Assembly (NCBI RefSeq): GCF_001625305.1
Contig: NW_017803046.1
Location: 423,498 to 487,497, forward strand
Source of the DNA: Branchiostoma belcheri
Lineage: Eukaryota > Chordata > Leptocardii > Amphioxiformes > Branchiostomatidae
Direction: 5' to 3'
DNA length: 64,000 nt
Part shown: positions 56,272 to 64,000 of the stretch, one piece after another
How the letters are laid out: each line of letters starts with the position of its first letter
Position numbering within the stretch: position 1 is the first letter of the stretch
The notes under the pieces: generated by a model
The model's input: the letters and a program-made list of their open reading frames with translations, nothing else
The model's database searches: none
What the model was told of the DNA's origin: nothing
Program-made: the position numbers and the translations under genes

Positions 56272-56616
56272 CAGGGCTCGAAATTTAAGGTACTCCAATA
56301 GCCACTGGGACAACTGAAAAGACACTTTGGGACATTTTGGAATATCAGAAAAATAACCAACGTAAGAATGTCAGCCCTTCTTTTGTTTATCAGGCACGCG
56401 TCCCGGCTTTTGGATCCAGAAAAGTCCCCCTTCTACTCTGAAATTATGAGTGTGCCTGGGAGTTAACATAAGGAAAATAAAGTTGACTTCAAGTTGAACT
56501 CATGCAACAATTCCCAAAAAACAGGTTGGGAAAGTTCATCCTCACTTCAAGACAGTTGAAATTTATTTTTGGGACAGTGCAGGGACAATAGGAACAAAAG
56601 TTAATTTCGAGGCCTG
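56272..56616. repeat. hAT-like miniature element
   Basis: Tips CAGGGCTCGAAATTTAAGG and TTAATTTCGAGGCCTG. They match the tips of the 47,247 element, but the interior (GGGACATTTTGG, TTTGGGACAGTGCAGGGACA) is different. Confidence 0.65.
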
Positions 56617-56746
56617 ATCTAATCTCCTTCCTCTGACCTTGCCAAGCCGTGTATTATTCACACCAGGATACGCCATTGTCCATTTGATTGTCAGTCTGAG
56701 TCAAAACAGACTGAGTGTTCAGTCGCTGGCAGACAACCGCACAAAT

Positions 56747-56807
56747 ATGAGGCTAGATTTCGTGGTTACGTTCTTCACGACTGTGTGGCAAGTTTGGTGC
56801 ATTACAG
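56747..56807 (+). CDS. channel exon 1, signal peptide
   Basis: ATG followed by 19 more codons with a hydrophobic core (FVVTFFTTVWQVWC) and ending ITG at donor ACAG|GTACAT. It stops in phase 1, and the next exon begins with two bases (GC) that complete Gly. That phase match and the signal-like sequence are the reasons for the choice. An in-frame ATG at 56,639 would add 36 residues and cannot be excluded. Confidence 0.6.
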
Positions 56808-59710
56808 GTACATATTTCTCTACTTTGTAACTTGTACACAGTGAGTTTGAATCCTTATACTCGTACTACCCCGTCTTTTTAAAGCAAGGGCTTAAAGGCA
56901 CGCCTCGCTGGAACATCACTTAAAGATTACGCCTTATCGTGGAAAATCAACAAGTAGTTTTACCTCGCGAGTGGGAACGAATATGACTAACCTCCGTAGC
57001 AGGCTTATAGAACTAGGGGTTTGGTGGTCTTCGGCTGTTTTCTGATAAGACCAGTTTTAAAAACGGAGGCAGTTCAACCAGGCCGGCTATGTTGTCTATA
57101 TGCAATCCGAAGATAGCACATAAAAGCTCCCAAAGACCCTGGAGTCGAGACCCCCAAACGCCCAGTTTTTGGCATGCTATGGAACCTAGAATATGACCAT
57201 GGATTAGTTCTAAATCCCTAGCATTGTTGTTAGCAAACCTCTCTTACGAAGAACAGCGAAGGGGGTGAGTTTAGACTGGGATACGTGAAGATTTGACGCT
57301 CAAACTTAACACAACGTGCCTGGATTTGTGAGGCCGAATTAAGTCGTTAATCGCAAGCGTTAAACGAAGCTGGACTCCCATGTGATTAAACGTTTTGTAG
57401 CACGAAATCTACTAGCCTAAAGCATTGTAGCCCTCTCGTTAACTGGCCTGTTAAACATTCACTGACCTCACCTAGTAAAAATATTCAAACACTTCCCCAA
57501 GGATCCATTTTGTAACATTTCAGGATGTACTACCGTATAAAAATTAACTTGTCATACCAGAAATTTCCTTTCTGTATCGTCCCAATGTTACATAATGCGC
57601 TTTAAACCTGACTGTCACAGGTTGTTAAAGAGGGGACATGTAATTCTGAATGAGGTATACCTAACTACACGTACAGAAGCGCTTCCCTTTGTTTTGTTTG
57701 TTTCCTCCTCCTCTTCTTCTCCAAACCCATAAGGTCAATGACCTGAACCAGACGTCTGTCACCATGGTAACTAGTGTTGGGTTACATCATGTTGCAATTT
57801 TATAACATGCGGGATTTAGACTCCTATCTGACCATACATTGTATATATGAATGTGTTTGAGTAAGAATTAACAGAGGAGACCATATTCGAACTTCAATGT
57901 AAACATTATGCATTTGCTTTGAAAATGTTACCTTTCTAGTGCATGTCTTTTACAATCCCTTTACAGGCGGGGTCTGTACCAGTGACAGTTCTCGCCTGAG
58001 GAAGGACCTGTTAGAGTTTTACGACAAGAACGCCCGTCCGGTCAAACACGACTCGTCAACTGTCTCTGTGGAGTTCGACATAGCACTCCGGCAAATTCTC
58101 GGCCTGGTAAAGTCTGCTCTAGATCTGGTTTTAGTACCTTCGCCAGTTTTAGCCGGTTTAGCATTCGATTTAGGGTATTTAGTTACTAAGTCTTACTTAT
58201 CCTCTTCATCCCTTGTGAGACATAAGGCCAAAACTTTTTCCTTCCATCTGTGTCTATCCTCGGTCACCTTCTCGGTCACTAACCGTCAGGACAGTCCCAT
58301 AGACGCCAGGTCATCTGACACAGTTCTTCTCCAGGTGGTTTTAGGTCTACCTCTATTTCTTTGCCCAGCAGGTCTCAAACTAAAGGCTGTTTCAGGTATC
58401 CTTCCGCCATCCATTCTTAATACATGGCCAAGCCGTTTCAGTCTTCTGTTAGGGATTTCTATAGAAAGTTCCTCATTTGAGATCTTATTGGGCCAGAAGA
58501 TAAGACATATTGTACGCATTCGGTTTAGGGTGAGGCTGTGAATTTATGCGGCCTAACTCTTTGTGGAATGGATGGATGTTCATGCATATAATTAAAGATG
58601 AAGATGTAAAATTACAAATGTATACTTTATGGTTGCATTATGTTTACCCCTGATATTGTAATTCCAAATGGTGTCGTATAAGTCTCATGATAAAGCCTCA
58701 TTAATTAATTCATTGATTAATTCTTTCGTTCATTCATTCGTTCATTCATTGTATCACAAGTGAGTAAGGTTTTTCACGTTTACTTCTCACAGAACGAACA
58801 AGACGAAATTCTTCAAACGCTGGTGTGGATGAGACTGGTGAGATATTTCTTTATTACAACAGATTGTAGCAGTCAACATGATCCTTGAAACATGTGCATT
58901 ATCATTTATTTTAATTACAGCTCATACGATTCATGTCAATGGGAATCGTCTACTGGCTAAGAATTATCTCTTCGCCTCATATCTGAATATCGTTTTTTTT
59001 TTAATTTCCAACGTTAAAAAAAAAGATGCATTAAATCTTTATTTTTAGTATTGGAAGGATGAGTTTTTGACGTGGAATGCTAGTGACTATGGCGGCCTGC
59101 AGAGGACATCGTTTCCCTCGAGTGAAATTTGGAGGCCAGACATTTTTCTCCTAAACACGTAAGTATATATAATTGGGACTTACCCCAAATTTTCAACCTT
59201 GTTCACGGAATAGACCCGTCTACTCTTGAAACGTGACGTCAGAGACAGGTGACCGTAGTAGCGGATCACACATGACAGATAACTTGTGTCGCCCCTCGTC
59301 TCTGTTCAGGGTAGATCTATAAGCTCTAATGTCGACCGCCTTCTTCACTTCTTTTGCAAAGAGGTTCAGAATCAAGAATTTTGACCCCCTTCTAAAGATA
59401 CTGGGTGTCTCGGAGATTCAATACAAAAAATGTGTTGCGAGACCTCTGAGTAATACAGAGCTAGGACGTTGGTACCGGTGTTCCAGGAATCTTGTTGTCA
59501 GTGCACGTTCTGTCTCACCTATATATGTCTCTTACACTTGATGTGGTGATGTCCTTTCCTTTCTGTAGTGTAGATAGCCGCACACGTGGCGGTCTGCAGA
59601 CCGTGACTGACATCAGTGTCACCAGTGACGGCAACGTGACATGGCGGCAACCGGACATATTCATCTCCTCATGTGGCGTAGACGTCAGCGACTTTCCTTT
59701 CGACCAACAG
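56747..59710 (+). CDS. nicotinic-type Cys-loop ion channel subunit, 5' part of gene
   Basis: Five exons (56,747-56,807; 57,967-58,106; 58,793-58,837; 59,049-59,158; 59,569-59,710) join in phase to encode a signal peptide and the first half of the extracellular ligand-binding domain. Family marks: LLEFYDKNARPV, the loop D region TLVWMRLYWKDEFLTWNAS, loop A region IWRPDIFLLN, loop E region VTWRQPDIFISSC, and the start of the Cys-loop CGVDVSDFPFDQQ. Exon sizes 140, 45 and 110 equal the conserved second to fourth exons of vertebrate nicotinic receptor genes as I remember them. The channel would act as a pentamer in the plasma membrane. The loop A Tyr of acetylcholine-binding alpha subunits (WxPDxxLYN) is Leu here, so agonist and subunit class are uncertain. 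The second Cys, membrane helices and stop lie beyond the window. Confidence 0.88.
57535..57606. repeat. family C fragment in intron 1
   Basis: AACTTGTCATACCAGAAATTTC and CAATGTTACATAATGCGCTTTAA match the family C end. Confidence 0.5.
57690..57942. repeat. family D repeat in intron 1
   Basis: Runs from GTTTTGTTTGTTTCCTCC through ATGTTGCAATTTTATAACATG to TTACCTTTCTAG and ends 24 bases before the exon 2 start. Confidence 0.65.
57967..58106 (+). CDS. channel exon 2
   Basis: Acceptor CCCTTTACAG, 140 bases, donor CTG|GTAAAG. Encodes GVCTSDSSRLRKDLLEFYDK then NARPVKHDSSTVSVEFDIAL and RQILGL, the N-terminal helix and first beta strands of the ligand-binding domain. The 200-codon open frame that continues past the donor is intron. 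Confidence 0.88.
58193..58519 (-). pseudogene. LINE reverse-transcriptase C-terminal remnant, in intron 2
   Basis: The - strand reads CLIFWPNKISNEEL, RRLKRLGHVLRMDGGRIPE, RGRPKTTWRRTVSDDLASM, GLS, then a stop where Trp is usual, then EDRHRWKEKVLALCLTRDEE and a final stop at 58,193. GHVLRMxxxRIP and RGRPKTTWRR are typical of the C-terminal region of RTE/Jockey-like non-LTR elements. About 110 residues remain, antisense to the channel gene, with one internal stop. Confidence 0.75.
58640..58755 (+). repeat. ATTCATT-type tail, possible LINE 3' end
   Basis: GTCTCATGATAAAGCCTCATT then repeated TTAATTCATTGATTAATTC and TTCATTCATTCGTTCATTC, ending 37 bases before exon 3. Confidence 0.45.
58793..58837 (+). 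CDS. channel exon 3, 45 bases
   Basis: Acceptor TTCTCACAG, 45 bases (NEQDEILQTLVWMRL), donor CTG|GTGAGA. Contains the loop D Trp. The 45-base size is diagnostic for nicotinic receptor genes. Confidence 0.92.
59049..59158 (+). CDS. channel exon 4, 110 bases
   Basis: Acceptor TTATTTTTAG, 110 bases, donor AACAC|GTAAGT. Encodes YWKDEFLTWNASDYGGLQRT then SFPSSEIWRPDIFLLN. NAS is a possible N-glycosylation site. Confidence 0.92.
59159..59568 (+). other. channel intron 4
   Basis: 410 bases, GTAAGT to CTGTAG. A 70-codon open frame inside (59,329-59,541) has no motif and is not called as an exon. Confidence 0.7.
59569..59710 (+). CDS. channel exon 5, start of the Cys-loop
   Basis: Acceptor CTTTCTGTAG, 142 bases, donor CAG|GTAGAT. 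Encodes VDSRTRGGLQTVTDISVTSD, GNVTWRQPDIFISSCGVDVS and DFPFDQQ. It holds only the first Cys of the loop. NVT is a possible glycosylation site. Confidence 0.9.
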
Positions 59711-59739
59711 GTAGATATATGCTCAGGAACGATAACTTG

Positions 59740-59767
59740 TTACCTCCATGAAAAATAGAAATGTTGT

Positions 59768-59812
<45 letters not shown>

Positions 59813-60000
59813 GTCTGTCTCTCATTCTTTTTCTGTCATTAATCATGTCTACATCGGGTAGCGCTCGCTGTTTTTACGAGTTTGGCATTTTTCGTTACAT
59901 GACCGCCTTGACAGCTGATAACTGGTGTTGTTTCCCTTGCACGATAAAAAGGCTTGTAGACACCATGATGAATGACAAGAGGACACAGTCTGAGATCTCC
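59740..60000 (+). repeat. truncated family B element at the start of intron 5
   Basis: Starts TTACCTCCATGAAAAATAG 30 bases after the exon 5 donor, carries a CT microsatellite (59,772-59,806) where other copies have GT, and continues through CATGACCGCCTTGACAGCTG to ACACAGTCTGAGATCTCC. The right-tip sequence AAATATTTCACGGAGGT is missing and the 9-base array begins at once. Confidence 0.75.
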
Positions 60001-61690
60001 GTAGTGGACCGAGTTGACCGAGTTGACCGAGTTGACCGAGTTGACCAGGGTAGTGGACCGAGTTGACCGAGTTGATCGAGTTGACCGAGTTGACCGAGTT
60101 GACCTGGGTAGTGGACCGAGTTGACCGAGTTGACCAGGGTAGTGGACCGAGTTGACCGAGTTGACCGAGTTGACCAAGTTGACCAGGGTAGTGGACCGAG
60201 TTGACCGAGTTGACTGAGTTGACCGAGTTGACCAGGGTAGTGGACCGAGTTGACCGAGTTGATCGAGTTGACCGAGTTGACCGAGTTGACCTGGGTAGAC
60301 CGAGTTGACCGAGTTGACCAGGGTAGTGGACCGAGTTGACCGAGTTGACCGAGTTGGACCAGGGTAGTTGACCGAGTTGATCGAGTTGACCGAGTTGACC
60401 AAGTTGACCAGGGTAGTGGACCGAGTTGACCGAGTTGATCGAGTTGACCGAGTTGACCGAGTTGACCGAGTTGACCGAGTTGACCGAGTTGATCGAGTTG
60501 ACCGAGTTGACCGAGTTGACCAGGGTAGTGGACCGAGTTGATCGAGTTGACCGAGTTGACCAGGGTAGTTGACCGAGTTGATCGAGTTGACCGAGTTGAC
60601 CAAGTTGACCAGGGTAGTGGACCGAGTTGACCGAGTTGATCGAGTTGACCGAGTTGACCGAGTTGACCGAGTTGACCAGGGTAGTGGACCGAGTTGACCG
60701 AGTTGACCGAGTTGACCGAGTTGACCAGGGTAGTGGACCGAGTTGATCGAGTTGACCAGGGTAGTGGACCGAGTTGACCGAGTTGATCGAGTTGACCAGG
60801 GTAGTTGACCGAGTTGATCGAGTTGACCGAGTTGACCGAGTTGATCGAGTTGACCAGGGTTGTGGACCGAGTTGACCGAGTTGATCGAGTTGACCGAGTT
60901 GACCGAGTTGATCGAGTTGACTGAGTTGACCGAGTTGACCAAGTTGACCAGGGTAATGGACCGAGTTGACCGAGTTGACCGAGTTGATCGAGTTGACCGA
61001 GTTGACCAGGGTAGTGGACCGAGTTGATCGAGTTGACCGAGTTGACCGAGTTGACCAGGGTAGTGGACCGAGTTGACCGAGTTGATCGAGTTGACCGAGT
61101 TGACCAAGTTGACCGGGGTAGTGGACCGAGTTGATCGAGTTGACCGAGTTGACCAGGGTAGTTGACCGAGTTGATCGAGTTGACCGAGTTGACCAAGTTG
61201 ACCAGGGTAGTGGACCGAGTTGACCGAGTTGACTGAGTTGACCGAGTTGACCAGGGTAGTGGACCGAGTTGACCGAGTTGACCGAGTTGACCAGGGTAGT
61301 GGACCGAGTTGACCGAGTTGACCGAGTTGATCGAGTTGACCGAGTTGACCGAGTTGACCGAGTTGACCAGGGTAGTGGACCGAGTTGACCGAGTTGACCG
61401 AGTTGACCGAGTTGACCGAGTTGATCGAGTTGACCGAGTTGACCGAGTTGACCAGGGTAATGGACCGAGTTGACCGAGTTGATCGAGTTGACCGAGTTGA
61501 CCGCGTTGACCGAGTTGACCGAGTTGACCAGGGTAGTGGACCGAGTTGACCGAGTTGATCGAGTTGACCGAGTTGACCGAGTTGATCAGGGTAGTGGACC
61601 GAGTTGACCTAGTTGACCGAGTTGACCAGGGTAGTTGACCGAGTTGACCGAGTTGACCGAGTTGACCGAGTTGACCGAGTTGACCGAGTT

Positions 61691-62470
61691 GACCAGGGTA
61701 GTGGACCGAGTTGACCGAGTTGACTTGAGTTGAGTGAGTTGACCGAGTTGACCGAGTTGACCAGGGTAGTGGACCGAGTTGACCGAGTTGACAGAGTTGA
61801 CCGAGTTGATCGAGTTGACCGAGTTGACCGAGTTGACCGAGTTGACCAGGGTAATGGACTGAGTTGACCGAGTTGACCGAGTTGATCGAGTTGACCGAGT
61901 TGACCAGGGTAGTGGACCGAGTTGATCGAGTTGACCGAGTTGACCGAGTTGACCGAGTTGACCGAGTTGACCAGGGTAGTGGTACCGAGTTGATCGAGTT
62001 GACCAGGGTAGTGGACCGAGTTGATCGAGTTGACCAGGGTAGTGGACCGAGTTGACCGAGTTGACCGAGTTGACCAGGGTAGTTGACCGAGTTGATCGAG
62101 TTGACCGAGTTGACCAAGTTGACCAGGGTAGTGGACCGAGTTGACCGAGTTGACCGAGTTGACCGAGTTGACTGAGTTGACCAGGGTAGTGGACCGAGTT
62201 GACCAAGTTAACCGAGTTGACCAGGGTAGTTGACCGTGTTGATCGAGTTGACCGAGTTGACCGAGTTGACCAAGTTGACCAGGGTAGTGGACCGAGTTGA
62301 CCGAGTTGACCGAGTTGATCGAGTTGACCTAGTTGCCCGAGTTGACCGAGTTGACCAGGGTAGTGGACCGAGTTGACCGAGTTGACCGAGTTGATCGAGT
62401 TGATCGAGTTGACCAGGGTAATGGACCGAGTTGACCGAGTTGATCGAGTTTACCGAGTTGACCAGGGTAA
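61691..62470. repeat. higher-order block in the array, copy 1
   Basis: Carries marker variants GACTTGAGTTGAGTGAG (61,721), GTGGTACCGAG (61,978), CAAGTTAACCGAG (62,204), CCGTGTTGATC and GAGTTTACCG (62,446) in the same order as copy 2. Confidence 0.85.
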
Positions 62471-62728
62471 TGGACCGAGTTGACCGAGTTGACCGAGTTG
62501 ACCGAGTTGATCGAGTTGACCGAGTTGACCGAGTTGACCGAGTTGACCGAGTTGAACGAGTTGACTGAGTTGACCGAGTTGACAGAGTTGACCGAGTTGA
62601 CCGAGTTGACCGAGTTGATCGAGTTGATCGAGTTGATCGAGTTGACCGAGTTGACCGAGTTGACCGAGTCGACCAGGGTAGTTGACCGAGTTGACCGAGT
62701 TGACCAGGGTAGTTGACCGAGTTGACCG

Positions 62729-62779
62729 AGTTGACCGACCGACCTACTGACCTACCCACCTACCGACCTACCAGGTAGG
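62729..62779. repeat. irregular interruption of the array
   Basis: GACCGACCGACCTACTGACC then TACCCACCTACCGACC and TACCAGGTAGGATC: a short degenerate GACCTACC-type repeat that breaks the 9-base register between the two higher-order blocks. Confidence 0.8.
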
Positions 62780-63239
62780 ATCGAGTTGACCAGGGTAGTG
62801 GACCGAGTTGACCGAGTTGACCGAGTTGACCAAGGTAGTGGACCGAGTTGACCGAGTTGACCAGGGTAGTGGACCGAGTTGACCGAGTTGACCGAGTTGA
62901 CCGAGTTGACCGGGTTGATCGAGTTGACCGAGTTGATCGAGTTGACCAGGGTAGTGGAGCGAGTTGACCGAGTTGATCGAGTTGACCGAGTTGACCAAGT
63001 TGACCGGGGTAGTGGACCGAGTTGATCGAGTTGACCGAGTTGACCAGGGTAGTGGACCGAGTTGACCGAGTTGACCGAGTTGACCAGGGTATGACCGAGT
63101 TGACCGAGTTGACCGAGTTGATCGAGCTGACCGAGTTGACCGAGTTGACCGAGTTAATCGAGTTGACCGAGTTGATCGAGTTGACCAGGGCAGTGGACCG
63201 AGTTGACCGAGTTGATCGAGTTGACCGAGTTGACCGAGT

Positions 63240-63931
63240 TGACCAGGGTAGTGGACCGAGTTGACCGAGTTGACTTGAGTTGAGTGAGTTGACCGAGTTG
63301 ACCGAGTTGACCAGGGTAGTGGACCGAGTTGACCGAGTTGACAGAGTTGACCGAGTTGATCGAGTTGACCGAGTTGACCGAGTTGACCGAGTTGACCAGG
63401 GTAATGGACTGAGTTGACCGAGTTGACCGAGTTGATCGAGTTGACCGAGTTGACCAGGGTAGTGGACCGAGTTGATCGAGTTGACCGAGTTGACCGAGTT
63501 GACCGAGTTGACCGAGTTGACCAGGGTAGTGGTACCGAGTTGATCGAGTTGACCAGGGTAGTGGACCGAGTTGACCGAGTTGACCAGGGTAGTGGACCGA
63601 GTTGACCGAGTTGACCGAGTTGACCGAGTTGACTGAGTTGACCAGGGTAGTGGACCGAGTTGACCAAGTTAACCGAGTTGACCAGGGTAGTTGACCGTGT
63701 TGATCGAGTTGACCGAGTTGACCGAGTTGACCAAGTTGACCAGGGTAGTGGACCGAGTTGACCGAGTTGACCGAGTTGATCGAGTTGACCTAGTTGCCCG
63801 AGTTGACCGAGTTGACCAGGGTAGTGGACCGAGTTGACCGAGTTGACCGAGTTGATCGAGTTGATCGAGTTGACCAGGGTAATGGACCGAGTTGACCGAG
63901 TTGATCGAGTTTACCGAGTTGACCGAGGGTA
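63240..63931. repeat. higher-order block in the array, copy 2
   Basis: Same marker order as 61,691-62,470. The offset is 1,550 bases at the left markers (63,271; 63,528) and 1,461 at the right markers (63,665; 63,907), so this copy lacks about 89 bases in the middle. Confidence 0.85.
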
Positions 63932-64000
63932 GTGGACCGAGTTGACCGAGTTGACCGAGTTGACCGAGTTGATCGAGTTGACCGAGTTGACCGAGTTGAC

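Larger units (their letters stand above)
60001..64000. repeat. giant GAGTTGACC minisatellite in intron 5
   Basis: At least 4 kb of tandem 9-base units, mainly GAGTTGACC with GAGTTGATC as the main variant, punctuated every 2-10 units by the 13-base spacer AGGGTAGTGGACC (or AGGGTAGTTGACC, a 9-base-compatible form). The array leaves the window. All three - strand frames of the unit (GQL, VNS, STR) lack stops, and the 13-base spacer shifts the frame. Reading frames of 183-740 codons are therefore by-products. A + strand frame hits TGA in each unit. Confidence 0.97.

Noticed and set aside
57939-58541. 200-codon plus-strand open frame over channel exon 2
   Set aside because: Only 57,967-58,106 is exon. 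The rest is intron containing an antisense LINE remnant; the donor CTG|GTAAAG and the downstream 45-base exon fix the boundary.
59839-63667. Very long minus-strand reading frames (up to 740 codons) with GQL, VNS and STR repeats
   Set aside because: The 9-base unit lacks stops in all three - strand frames, and 13-base spacers merely switch between them. No start context, no normal composition and the location in a gene's intron argue against a protein.

Overview
The window looks like AT-rich invertebrate chordate DNA, most likely amphioxus (Branchiostoma). This is inferred from style: small exons with large repeat-filled introns, dense families of short inverted-repeat elements, tRNA-derived SINEs, and strong allelic differences. 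No species-specific marker was tested. Coding sequence is sparse.

The one gene recognised with confidence is the 5' part of a nicotinic-type Cys-loop ligand-gated ion channel subunit on the + strand (56,747-59,710 and beyond). It has a signal-peptide exon and then exons of 140, 45, 110 and 142 bases. The last visible intron splits the Cys-loop and runs off the right edge. Almost all of that visible intron (60,001-64,000) is one huge minisatellite of the 9-base unit GAGTTGACC. The array is open in all three frames of the - strand, so its very long reading frames are not genes.

Other coding exons are plausible but not recognised by family. On the - strand these are a 126-residue last exon with one membrane segment (19,388-19,767), a possible first exon at 20,647-20,733, a last exon followed by a polyadenylation signal (22,549-22,713, signal at 22,479-22,484), and two exons that join in phase (44,845-44,710 and 44,463-44,378). 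A possible 3' exon sits at the left edge on the + strand (1-123).

Layout: 0-4 kb is mostly unassigned. From 4 to 10 kb there is a 2.65 kb segment present twice around a 20-N gap. From 10 to 19 kb lie SINEs, a fold-back element and miniature elements. From 19 to 23 kb lie the - strand gene ends. From 23.5 to 25.9 kb there is a second duplication around a 20-N gap, with a 33-base minisatellite. From 26 to 35 kb lie miniature elements, a 16-base minisatellite and a 3.5 kb inverted-repeat element. From 35 to 44 kb lie LINE remnants, fold-back elements and a five-fold TCTCGCGAGA array. From 44 to 56 kb there are two unrecognised exons in a repeat-rich desert. From 56 to 64 kb lie the ion-channel gene and the array.

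The repeats form families found many times here. They are labelled A-I, H for the long CTAGAAAGG-ended element, plus two tRNA-SINE families, hAT-like miniature elements and LINE fragments. The letters are local to this report. No retrovirus-like, LTR or Polinton remnant was recognised.
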